Assembly (NCBI RefSeq): GCF_014635825.1
Contig: NZ_BMDO01000015.1
Span: 1-64,000 of the forward strand
DNA length: 64,000 nucleotides
DNA from: Mucilaginibacter galii
GTDB lineage: Bacteria; Bacteroidota; Bacteroidia; Sphingobacteriales; Sphingobacteriaceae
Reading direction: 5' to 3'
Shown here piece after piece: positions 34,703 to 42,730 of this stretch. The notes below the pieces were generated by a model. That model saw only the letters and a list, made by a program, of their open reading frames with translations. It was not told the origin of the DNA and ran no database searches. The translations under genes were made by a program, and so were the position numbers. How positions within the stretch are numbered: position 1 is the stretch's first letter; every line of letters begins with the position of its first letter.

Positions 34703-36667
34703 ATGAAAAAGATTACGAAATATATATACGGTGCCGCAGCAGTAGCTACTCTACTGATAGCACCAACTTCTTGTAAAAAGGACTTCTTAAATGAGAATGC
34801 CATTACGCAATTAACCACAGAAGATTTTAAGACCACTTTTGGTTTAGATGGTCTTTCTATTGGTATGTACCAGAGTTTGCGTTTCCATTTTAATTATACC
34901 TGGGCTTATACCACTACCAACTACGGTACAGACGAATTTACTGTAGGTGGTGATCGTACCGAGCAAATGTTCAACTCTTACGACGCTAACTTTAACACGC
35001 TGAACGGCGATGTGGCAAGCGTTTGGGATAACATGTATGGTAACATCAATTCGGCCAATATCATGATCGAAAACGTGCCGCAATATTATACCGGTGCTAA
35101 TAAAGATGTGCGTTTGGGCGAGGGTTACTTTATGCGTGCGTTTGACTATTTTAAATTAGTTAAACAATTTGGCGGTGTGCCACTAAAGCTAAAAGCTTCT
35201 CTAACTATTGAAGAAGAGTTTACACGTGCTTCTGCCAAGGCGGTATATGACCAGATCATTGCCGATTTTATACAAGCGTATAACCTGCTTCCGGCTACGG
35301 CGCCTGAAAGAGGACGTTTAACTAAATGGGCTGCAGCTCACTTTCTGGCCAAAGCTTATTTAACCCGCGCAAGCGAAATAAACAGCGACTGGAACAGCGC
35401 TACTAAAGAAGCTGACTTAAACGAAGCCATCAAATATGCCGATTTGGTTATTAACACCAGCGGTCACCGTTTGGCTACCAACTTCAGCGATTTATGGAAT
35501 TTTACCACAGTAGATGGTGCTAACGAAACTAATGCAGAAATTATTTTGGCTGCCCAGTTTTCTAACAACACGGCAACTCAGGGACGTTATGGTAACCAGG
35601 TGCATTTATATTATCCATCGGTATACCAAAACTTACCGGGCATGGTGCGCGATTTGGCCGGCGGACGTGAATTTCAACGCTTGCGATCAACAGATTATGC
35701 TTTAGATGTGTTTGACCGTGTAAATGACTCACGTTTCTGGAAAAGCTTTAAAACGCGTTACATCAGTAACAATGCTGCCAACTTGCCTAAATGGCCTGCC
35801 GGAAATCCGTTAGCAGGGCAAAACAAGTTTACCGTTGGCCAGGAATCTATATTATACATTGTGAATAATGCAGGCGATACCCGGTATACTACTGCAAACA
35901 TAGGTCTGCGTGCTCCAAGCATGTACGTACGTTATTTTGCCAGCCAGCCTGAAAATATGTTAGGTGGTCACGGTAACTATACGGTAAGCCAGTATGTAGC
36001 ATTGTCTAAATTTATGGATGGCTCACGTAATACAGTAGCTTCACAATTTGGTCAGCGCGATGGTATTTTAGCCCGTTTGGCTGAAACCTATCTTATTGCT
36101 GCCGAAGCTTACGGCCGTTTAGGAAACTATGCTGCCGCTTTGCCTTACATCAATGCCGTACGCGATCGTGCTGCATATAAAGATGGTGAAGACCGTGCTG
36201 CTTATGTTGATGGTGGCATTGCTTACAGAACCAATCCTGCAACAACGCCTACTGCTACAACTTCTTATTCGGACAGGAACACTTACTATGAATCTAACAA
36301 TATTGCTGCGCCGGTAACTACAAGCACAGTAAGCAGCATGCACCTTAATAGTGTGGCCGATATATTAAGTTCTGGCAGGGAGTTTTACACCAAAGTTGGT
36401 GCCGGTTCAGACGCTGATAAATTCTTAGCCTTCATCTTGAACGAGCGTTCTCGTGAGCTAATGGGTGAGTTAATGCGTTGGGAAGACCTTTCCCGTACCA
36501 GGACACTGTTGCCAAGAGCACTTGCGTTTAACGACGAGGCCAAACCAATTGCGCCGAAGCACTTGTTACGCCCAATACCGCAAACTTCTTATTTAGATAT
36601 TATCAAGAAAGATGGTGCGCCTTTAACTGCTCCTGAAAAAGCAGCACAGCAAAACCCGGGTTGGTAA
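34703..36667 (+). CDS. SusD/RagB-family nutrient-binding outer-membrane lipoprotein
   Basis: A 654-residue lipoprotein: signal peptide with lipobox APTSC (lipidated Cys24), followed by KKDFLNENAITQLTTEDF, the usual SusD N-terminus. TPR-like helices frame the ligand site, for example GYFMRAFDYFKLVKQFGGVPL, AAHFLAKAYLTRAS and RLAETYLIAAEAYGRLG. The C-terminal RagB signature includes LAFILNERSRELMGELMRWEDLSRT. It caps the SusC channel and hands over substrate. It begins 11 nt after susC and closes the operon at a strong terminator. No glycoside hydrolase, peptidase or sulfatase follows, so the pair is an orphan import locus. Confidence 0.93.
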   Translation: MKKITKYIYGAAAVATLLIAPTSCKKDFLNENAITQLTTEDFKTTFGLDGLSIGMYQSLRFHFNYTWAYTTTNYGTDEFTVGGDRTEQMFNSYDANFNTLNGDVASVWDNMYGNINSANIMIENVPQYYTGANKDVRLGEGYFMRAFDYFKLVKQFGGVPLKLKASLTIEEEFTRASAKAVYDQIIADFIQAYNLLPATAPERGRLTKWAAAHFLAKAYLTRASEINSDWNSATKEADLNEAIKYADLVINTSGHRLATNFSDLWNFTTVDGANETNAEIILAAQFSNNTATQGRYGNQVHLYYPSVYQNLPGMVRDLAGGREFQRLRSTDYALDVFDRVNDSRFWKSFKTRYISNNAANLPKWPAGNPLAGQNKFTVGQESILYIVNNAGDTRYTTANIGLRAPSMYVRYFASQPENMLGGHGNYTVSQYVALSKFMDGSRNTVASQFGQRDGILARLAETYLIAAEAYGRLGNYAAALPYINAVRDRAAYKDGEDRAAYVDGGIAYRTNPATTPTATTSYSDRNTYYESNNIAAPVTTSTVSSMHLNSVADILSSGREFYTKVGAGSDADKFLAFILNERSRELMGELMRWEDLSRTRTLLPRALAFNDEAKPIAPKHLLRPIPQTSYLDIIKKDGAPLTAPEKAAQQNPGW

Positions 36668-36689
36668 TCAAAACGGTAAAATAAATTGG

Positions 36690-36719
36690 AAGGGAGAAGT
36701 GAAAACTTCTCCCTTTTTT
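36690..36719 (+). terminator. Terminator of the SusC/SusD operon
   Basis: AAGGGAGAAG (36690-36699) pairs with CTTCTCCCTT (36706-36715) around TGAAAA and is followed by a T run. Confidence 0.9.
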
Positions 36720-36778
36720 CGTATATTACAACTCAGTTTTATGGTAGCATATTTACATAGCAACCACATTTCTTTTGT

Positions 36779-36786
36779 TATCTTTG
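36779..36786 (+). promoter_or_regulatory. -7 element of the sigma factor gene
   Basis: TATCTTTG matches TAnnTTTG exactly, 194 nt before the rpoD-type ATG. The implied leader of about 185 nt includes a small hairpin near 36859-36883 (ATCGG/CCGAT around GGC-ATTC-GCC). Confidence 0.5.
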
Positions 36787-36979
36787 CAAATCCTATTATT
36801 TGATAGGGGCTGTTAGCACATTACTGCTGTATTATAATTTCAGGCTTATAATTTGTTCATCGGCAAATGGCATTCGCCACCGATTTGCACTTTAAAGAGT
36901 CAATTAATTTATTGCTTACCCAATTAGTAATGTCTGGTTCAAAAGAACTTGTTCATTATACGGTTGAATATTTAATTAC

Positions 36980-37837
36980 ATGAGACAACTCAAAATATCC
37001 CAATCCATTACCAACCGCGAATCGCAGTCATTAGATAAATATCTTACCGAAATTGGCAAGGTTGATCTGATCAGCGCGCAGGAGGAAGTGATTTTAGCCC
37101 AAAAGATCCGCGAGGGCGACCAGGCGGCTTTGGAGCGTTTAACAAAAACTAACTTACGTTTCGTGGTATCGGTTGCCAAACAATACCAAAATCAGGGCTT
37201 AACCCTGGGCGATCTGATCAATGAAGGTAACCTGGGTTTAATTAAGGCGGCACGCCGTTTTGATGAAACCAAAGGTTTTAAATTTATTTCGTACGCCGTA
37301 TGGTGGATCCGTCAGTCTATACTATCTGCCGTGGCCGAGCAGTCGCGTATTGTGCGTTTGCCGCTGAATCAAATTGGTTCGTTAAGTAAAATACACAAAT
37401 CATCTTCTAAGCTAGAGCAAAAGTATGAGCGCCAGCCTACACCAGAAGAACTGGCCGAAGACCTGGAAACCACAGCCGATAAGATAGCCGATTCGTTATC
37501 TAACTCAGGCCGCCAGATCTCTATGGATGCTCCTTTTGTAAGCGGCGAGGAAAATACCCTGCTGGATGTTTTACAAAGTACCGACGCTACTACCGACAGC
37601 GATTTGATGTTAGATTCATTATCGCAGGAGATCAGACGTTCGTTAAGCGTTTTGGCCGAGCGCGACAGGCAAGTGATTGTTTTGTTTTTTGGCTTAAACC
37701 AAAATGCACCACATTCTTTAGAAGAAATTGGCGAAAAATACAATCTTACCCGCGAACGCGTTCGTCAAATTAAAGACAAGGCTTTAACCCGCCTTAAACA
37801 TAACTCAAAATCTAATCTGCTGCAGTCTTATTTGTAG
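36980..37837 (+). CDS. rpoD: Primary (RpoD-type) sigma-70 factor
   Basis: A 285-residue group 1 sigma factor in the short form typical of Bacteroidota, which lacks the long region 1.1 of proteobacterial RpoD. Region 1.2 contains DKYLTEIGKVDLISAQEE. Region 2 has NLRFVVSVAKQYQNQGLTLGDLI, GNLGLIKAARRFDETKGFKF and the -10 recognition helix SYAVWWIRQSI. Region 3 contains RLPLNQ. Region 4 has SLEEIGEKYNLTRERVRQIKDKAL, the -35-binding helix-turn-helix. It directs housekeeping transcription from the TAnnTTTG promoters. It is a single-gene unit bracketed by a likely promoter at 36779 and a strong terminator at 37858. Confidence 0.95.
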   Translation: MRQLKISQSITNRESQSLDKYLTEIGKVDLISAQEEVILAQKIREGDQAALERLTKTNLRFVVSVAKQYQNQGLTLGDLINEGNLGLIKAARRFDETKGFKFISYAVWWIRQSILSAVAEQSRIVRLPLNQIGSLSKIHKSSSKLEQKYERQPTPEELAEDLETTADKIADSLSNSGRQISMDAPFVSGEENTLLDVLQSTDATTDSDLMLDSLSQEIRRSLSVLAERDRQVIVLFFGLNQNAPHSLEEIGEKYNLTRERVRQIKDKALTRLKHNSKSNLLQSYL

Positions 37838-37857
37838 TTAGTTATAATCAATAATAA

Positions 37858-37890
37858 ACGGGCGTTTCATTTATTTGAAACGCCCGTTTT
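37858..37890 (+). terminator. Terminator after rpoD
   Basis: ACGGGCGTTTCA (37858-37869) pairs perfectly with TGAAACGCCCGT (37876-37887) around a 6-nt loop, followed by TTT. Confidence 0.93.
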
Positions 37891-38408
37891 GTTTTAAAAT
37901 GGTTTGATGTACAGTAATCCGCACCCTCATTTATGACCGCTGTTCGAATAAAAATTAATTCTACTGGAAATATTTTATTTATGTAGAAATAAAGTAAACC
38001 ATCCTAAAAAATATCATTAATATCTTACCGGCATATATTTTTTTCGCATAGATTAGCCAATAAATGCCGGCCATATGCCAATAAGTATTTTGAACGTACG
38101 TTTAATAATTAATGCATCGGCATTATAATTTATGGCATTAGTTTATAAAAAGTAAAATTCTGATACCATATTTAAAAAGCGGAAACCTAACGGGCGCATA
38201 TCTGTTAAAAATATGTGCTTAACTAATAGTTATAGTTCTTTATAAGCACTTTAATGAGGCAATTGTTGATAAATATCAATGCTATTTAGTGCTTTTTATC
38301 AATCTGGTTTTACCTGCCGACCTGTAAGTTTACCGCTGTAAACACGTTGCTGCATTTATTTATCTACATATCTATTTTAAACAGATTAATTATACATCCG
38401 CTTTCATC
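37891..38408. other. Long AT-rich leader/promoter region before the pentose-phosphate operon
   Basis: About 520 bp with no ORF of note and strong AT bias. It should contain the transketolase operon promoter and perhaps a long leader. I see no exact TAnnTTTG element; TAAGTTTA at 38325 is the nearest. AATTAATGCATCGGCATTATAATT near 38107 and several TTTAT/ATAAA stretches could form weak hairpins. No known riboswitch was recognised. Confidence 0.4.
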
Positions 38409-40418
38409 ATGACCCAACAAAATTTCACCCAGACAGACGAATTAAGTGTAAATACCATTCGCTTTTTATCCGTTGATATGGTTCAAAAGGCCAACTCGGG
38501 CCACCCCGGTTTGCCGCTTGGCGCAGCGCCTATGGCCCATGTGCTTTGGAGTCGTTTCTTACGTTTTAACCCCGCCGAACCAAAATGGCCAAACCGCGAT
38601 AGGTTTGTACTGTCTGCAGGCCACGGTTCAGCTCTATTATATAGCTTACTGCATTTATACGGTTACGATTTGCCTTTGGAGGAACTCACTAAATTCCGCC
38701 AGTTAGACTCTAAAACCCCTGGTCATCCAGAGTCTACCATGACGCCGGGTATCGAAGTAACCACAGGCCCTTTGGGGCAGGGCTTTGGTAACGGTGTGGG
38801 TATAGCCATGGCCGAGGCACACTTAGCCGCCATGTACAACCGCGAAGGTCATAATCTTATAGATCACTTTACTTATGGTATAGTGAGCGATGGCGACTTG
38901 ATGGAAGGCGTAGCCTCCGAAGCAGCATCACTGGCCGGTCACCTTAAATTAGGTAAATTAATCTATCTGTATGATGACAATAAGATCTCGTTAGACGGTC
39001 CAACTAATTTAGCCTTTACCGAAGACGTACAGGCCCGATTTAAAGCTTACGACTGGCAAACCCTTACTGTTGAAGATGGTAACGATATGGCCGCCATTGA
39101 AGCTGCTATTAAAGAAGCGCAAGCCGATACCGAAAGACCTACTTTAATTTCGGTTAAAACCATTATTGGTTACGGTAGTCCGCAAGAAGGCACCAATAAA
39201 GTGCACGGTGCCGCCCTGGGCGAAGATAATGTGAAGAAAACCAAAGAGTTCTTTGGATGGGATCCTGAAAAGACCTTCTATGTTCCACAGGAAGTGAAAG
39301 ATTACCTTTTGCAATCCGGTAAAAAAGGAGCAGAGCTGCAATCAGTTTGGAACGACGTTAAACAATCATACAGCGAACATTTCGCAGAAGAAGCTAAGCA
39401 GTTTGACACCGCTTTTAAAGGCGAATTGCCCGAAGGATGGGATAAAGATCTGCCGGTATTTGACCCTGCCGAAGGTTTGGCAACACGCCAGGCATCAGGT
39501 AAAGTATTAGATGCCTTGCGTAAAGCGGTACCATTCTTAATAGGAGGATCAGCAGATCTGGCAAGCTCGAACGAAACGCCAAAAAGCAGCGACATCAGCT
39601 TCCAACCAGGCAGCTATCAAAACAGCAGCATTTGGTTTGGCGTGCGCGAGCATGCCATGGGTGCTATCATGAACGGTATTGATGCCCACGGCGGTACACG
39701 CGTTTATGGTGGTACCTTCTTAACCTTCTCTGATTATATGCGTGGCGCTATCCGTTTGGCAGCTTTAACCCATGCGCCGGTAACTTATATCTTTACGCAT
39801 GATAGTGTAGCATTGGGCGAGGATGGCCCAACCCACCAACCGGTTGAGCAGGTTACCGGTTTACGTACCGTGCCTAACTTAACCGTGTTGCGCCCGGCCG
39901 ATGCTAATGAAACTGTACATTCATGGAAAATTGCCATGAGCCGTAATAAAGGTCCGGTGGCATTGATTTTATCCCGTCAAAAACTGCCTACGTTAGATCA
40001 GAATATTTATCCATCAGCAAGTAATGTTGAAAAGGGTGCTTATATTCTGAAAGACAGCGACGGTACGCCAGACTTGATCTTAATTGCTTCCGGTTCTGAA
40101 GTAAGCCTTATTCTTGAAGCTCAGGAACAATTAACGGCCGAAGGTATCAAAGTACGCGTGGTGAGTATGCCATCATGGGATCTTTTTGATTACCAGGATC
40201 AAAGCTACCGCGATTCGGTATTGCCACCTCACATTAAAAAGCGTGTAGCGGTTGAAGCCGGCGTAACTTTAGGTTGGTATAAATATGTTGGCCTGGATGG
40301 TGATGTAATAGGTATAGATTCTTTTGGCGACTCGGGCGAAGGTACAGCCGTAATGAAACACTTTGGCTTTACCGTTGAAAATGTTGTTAAACGTGCCAAA
40401 GCGGTATTAAACAAATAA
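38409..40418 (+). CDS. tkt: Transketolase
   Basis: A 669-residue thiamine-diphosphate enzyme of full family length, moving two-carbon units between ketose and aldose phosphates in the non-oxidative pentose phosphate pathway. The first domain carries ANSGHPGLPLGAAPMAHVLW, TGPLGQGFGNGVGIAMAE and the ThDP/Mg motif SDGDLMEGVASEAASLAG ending in DDNKIS. The pyrimidine domain has the catalytic Glu in WFGVREHAMGAIMNG, then THDSVALGEDGPTHQPVEQ. It opens a seven-gene operon for the pathway, with the next gene 11 nt downstream. Confidence 0.96.
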   Translation: MTQQNFTQTDELSVNTIRFLSVDMVQKANSGHPGLPLGAAPMAHVLWSRFLRFNPAEPKWPNRDRFVLSAGHGSALLYSLLHLYGYDLPLEELTKFRQLDSKTPGHPESTMTPGIEVTTGPLGQGFGNGVGIAMAEAHLAAMYNREGHNLIDHFTYGIVSDGDLMEGVASEAASLAGHLKLGKLIYLYDDNKISLDGPTNLAFTEDVQARFKAYDWQTLTVEDGNDMAAIEAAIKEAQADTERPTLISVKTIIGYGSPQEGTNKVHGAALGEDNVKKTKEFFGWDPEKTFYVPQEVKDYLLQSGKKGAELQSVWNDVKQSYSEHFAEEAKQFDTAFKGELPEGWDKDLPVFDPAEGLATRQASGKVLDALRKAVPFLIGGSADLASSNETPKSSDISFQPGSYQNSSIWFGVREHAMGAIMNGIDAHGGTRVYGGTFLTFSDYMRGAIRLAALTHAPVTYIFTHDSVALGEDGPTHQPVEQVTGLRTVPNLTVLRPADANETVHSWKIAMSRNKGPVALILSRQKLPTLDQNIYPSASNVEKGAYILKDSDGTPDLILIASGSEVSLILEAQEQLTAEGIKVRVVSMPSWDLFDYQDQSYRDSVLPPHIKKRVAVEAGVTLGWYKYVGLDGDVIGIDSFGDSGEGTAVMKHFGFTVENVVKRAKAVLNK

Positions 40419-40429
40419 ACCAAATAGCT

Positions 40430-40885
40430 ATGAAAATAGGTATAGCAGCCGATCATGCCGGCTTCGAGCAAAAGCAAAAACTCGTACAGCAGCTTAAAGA
40501 GATGGGCCATGAGGTTACCGACTACGGCGCTGCCAGCTACGATGCCACTGACGATTACCCCGATATTATAGTGCCTTTAGGTATGGCGCTGTTTCACAAG
40601 GAGGTAGAACGGGGCATCGCCGTGTGTGGCAGTGGAGTAGGGGTAAGCGTAGCCGCCAATAAAATACCCGGTGTGCGCGCGGCTTTGATAACCGAAAGCT
40701 ATTCGGCGCACCAGGGCGTAGAGCACGATGATATGAACCTGCTTTGTATAGGCGGCCGTGTTATTGGCCCAATGCTGATACAGGAACTTGTTCATGCCTT
40801 TCTCAACGCCAAATACAACGGCGAAGAGCGCTTTGCCCGCAGGTTAAACAAAGTAATAGCTTTAGAAAAACAATTCAGACAATAA
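40430..40885 (+). CDS. rpiB: Ribose-5-phosphate isomerase B
   Basis: A 151-residue RpiB/LacAB-family isomerase interconverting ribose 5-phosphate and ribulose 5-phosphate. Substrate-binding residues are in GIAADHAGFEQK (Asp8, His9). The active-site loop CGSGVGVSVAANKIPGVRAAL contains the catalytic Cys66. The DDMNLLCIGGRV segment is also typical. It lies 11 nt after tkt, and a perfect 16-bp hairpin separates it from tal. Confidence 0.95.
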   Translation: MKIGIAADHAGFEQKQKLVQQLKEMGHEVTDYGAASYDATDDYPDIIVPLGMALFHKEVERGIAVCGSGVGVSVAANKIPGVRAALITESYSAHQGVEHDDMNLLCIGGRVIGPMLIQELVHAFLNAKYNGEERFARRLNKVIALEKQFRQ

Positions 40886-40887
40886 AC

Positions 40888-40924
40888 GTAAAGGGCAATT
40901 ATGACAAACATAATTGCCCTTTAC
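40888..40924 (+). terminator. Perfect 16-bp hairpin between rpiB and tal
   Basis: GTAAAGGGCAATTATG (40888-40903) and CATAATTGCCCTTTAC (40909-40924) are exact reverse complements around ACAAA. Only a short T stretch lies in the 3' arm and none beyond it, so it may be a partial terminator or an mRNA-stabilising hairpin that lowers expression of tal and later genes relative to tkt-rpiB. Confidence 0.65.
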
Positions 40925-40946
40925 TCAAAAGTAAAACAAATAAACA

Positions 40947-42077
40947 ATGAAAAATCCATTAGCTCAAATACCCGATTACGGCCAAAGTATATGGCTTGAT
41001 TATATACGTAGAAACTTCATTTCATCAGGTGAGTTAAAAGCCATGATTGATAATGATGATTTGCGCGGCGTTACATCTAACCCTGCTATTTTTGAAGAAG
41101 CCATTGCCCATAGCGATGATTACACCGAAGCTATTGCCCAACTGGCCAAAAAAGGCTTGTCATCAGAAGAAATATTTTTGAACATAGCCGTTGAAGACGT
41201 ACGTGCCGCTGCCGATGTTTTCAAAGAAGTTTACGAAAAAACGCATGGTTTAGACGGTTATGTAAGTTTGGAGGTATCGCCGGATTTGGCTTTGAATACC
41301 GAAGGTACTACTAAAGAGGCTTTGTCTTCATGGAAGCTGCTTGATCGTAAAAACGTAATGATCAAGATTCCTGGAACTAAGGAAGGTTTGCACTCTATCA
41401 AAAACGCTATAAGCGAGGGTATCAACATCAACGTTACGTTGTTGTTTGGTTTAGAACGCTACCGCGAAGTGGCCGAAGCATACGTTGCCGGTTTGGAAGA
41501 ACGTACCGAAAAAGGTTTGCCTATTGAGGGCATTGCATCGGTAGCCAGCTTTTTCCTGAGCCGTATTGATACCATGGTAGATCCATTGTTGGAAAAAATT
41601 TGTGAAGAAGATAATAGCCGTTCGGTAGTGGCGAGGCAGTTGATAGGTAAAGTAGCTATTTCCAGCGCACGGGTTGCTTACCATATTTATAAAGAAGTAT
41701 TCCAATCCGACAGGTTTAAGGCATTAGAAGCCAAAGGTGCCAAGCCGCAGCGTTTGCTTTGGGCCAGTACCGGTGTAAAAAACAAAGCTTACTCTGATGT
41801 AATGTACATTGAAGCTTTAATTGGCCCCAACACGGTAAATACTGTTCCTAAAGATACCTTAGATGCGTTCCGCGATCATGGTAAAGCGGCCGACCGTTTA
41901 GAAGGCGGTATTGAAGAAGCGCAATGGGTGCTGTACCAATTAGAAGATGTGGTAGGCATCAATTTGACCGATATTTCGGCCAAGCTGGAAGAAGAGGGTA
42001 TCCAAAAGTTCATCAAGCCATTTACCAGTCTGATGGGCGTATTGGAAGAAAAACGTCAGGAAGGTAAAGTTTCGTAA
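40947..42077 (+). CDS. tal: Transaldolase
   Basis: A 376-residue class I transaldolase of the longer TalB-like subgroup often found in actinobacteria and cyanobacteria. Features: SIWLDYIRRNFISSGELK at the start, the GVTSNPAIFEEAI strand (41-53), the Schiff-base Lys140 in NVMIKIPGTKEG and NVTLLFGLERYREVAEAY. It transfers dihydroxyacetone units between sedoheptulose 7-phosphate and glyceraldehyde 3-phosphate. It follows rpiB after a 61-nt gap and overlaps the HAD gene by 1 nt. Confidence 0.94.
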   Translation: MKNPLAQIPDYGQSIWLDYIRRNFISSGELKAMIDNDDLRGVTSNPAIFEEAIAHSDDYTEAIAQLAKKGLSSEEIFLNIAVEDVRAAADVFKEVYEKTHGLDGYVSLEVSPDLALNTEGTTKEALSSWKLLDRKNVMIKIPGTKEGLHSIKNAISEGININVTLLFGLERYREVAEAYVAGLEERTEKGLPIEGIASVASFFLSRIDTMVDPLLEKICEEDNSRSVVARQLIGKVAISSARVAYHIYKEVFQSDRFKALEAKGAKPQRLLWASTGVKNKAYSDVMYIEALIGPNTVNTVPKDTLDAFRDHGKAADRLEGGIEEAQWVLYQLEDVVGINLTDISAKLEEEGIQKFIKPFTSLMGVLEEKRQEGKVS

Positions 42078-42691
42078 TGGAACAGCCTATTAAAGCACTT
42101 TTACTGGACATTGGTGGGGTTTTCCTCACCAATGGCTGGGATCGTGGTTCGCGCCGCGCGGCGGCCGATCATTTTAACCTCAACTTTGAGGAGATGAATG
42201 AGCGTCACCGTATTATTTTTGATGCGTACGAGTCGGGCAAATCCACTTTGGACGAATACCTTAATCTGCTGGTGTTTTACGAACCACGTGCCTTTAACGC
42301 GCAGGATTTTAAGAAGTTCATGATGGGGCAATCGCAACCTTACCAGGAGATGATTGATCTTGTGATTGGGTTAAAGCAAAAATATAAGCTGCAAACCATA
42401 GCCGTTAATAACGAGGGTAAGGAAATTAACGAATACCGTATCAGGGAGTATAATCTTAAGTCGTTCATTGATGTGTTTGCCTCATCATGTATTTTGAAAG
42501 CCCGCAAGCCCGATCACGATATTTACTTAACGGCATTAGAGCTTTTGCAGCTTAAGCCCGAAGAGACCATCTATGTAGACGACCGGCTGGTATTTATACA
42601 GGCCGCCGAACAGTTAGGCATTAACACCATACATCACACCAGCACAACAGTTACGCGCCAGGTATTTTCTACCTACGGGCTCGATCTGTAG
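42077..42691 (+). CDS. HAD-superfamily phosphatase-like protein
   Basis: A 204-residue HAD hydrolase (subfamily IA, YihX-like). Motif I is LLLDIGGVFL with nucleophile Asp12; the usual second Asp is Gly, as in other members carrying DxGxV. The motif II region is TIAVNNEGKE, motif III Lys lies in CILKARKPDHDIY, and the acidic motif is TIYVDDRLVFIQAAEQLG. It probably removes phosphate from a sugar phosphate. Being embedded between tal and gnd (1-nt overlap with tal, 39 nt before gnd) suggests a role in pentose-phosphate metabolism or metabolite repair, such as clearing a dead-end phosphate. The substrate is unknown. Confidence 0.85.
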   Translation: MEQPIKALLLDIGGVFLTNGWDRGSRRAAADHFNLNFEEMNERHRIIFDAYESGKSTLDEYLNLLVFYEPRAFNAQDFKKFMMGQSQPYQEMIDLVIGLKQKYKLQTIAVNNEGKEINEYRIREYNLKSFIDVFASSCILKARKPDHDIYLTALELLQLKPEETIYVDDRLVFIQAAEQLGINTIHHTSTTVTRQVFSTYGLDL

Positions 42692-42730
42692 TTGCTTATT
42701 GTAATACTTCAACTTTAACAAATAACAATT

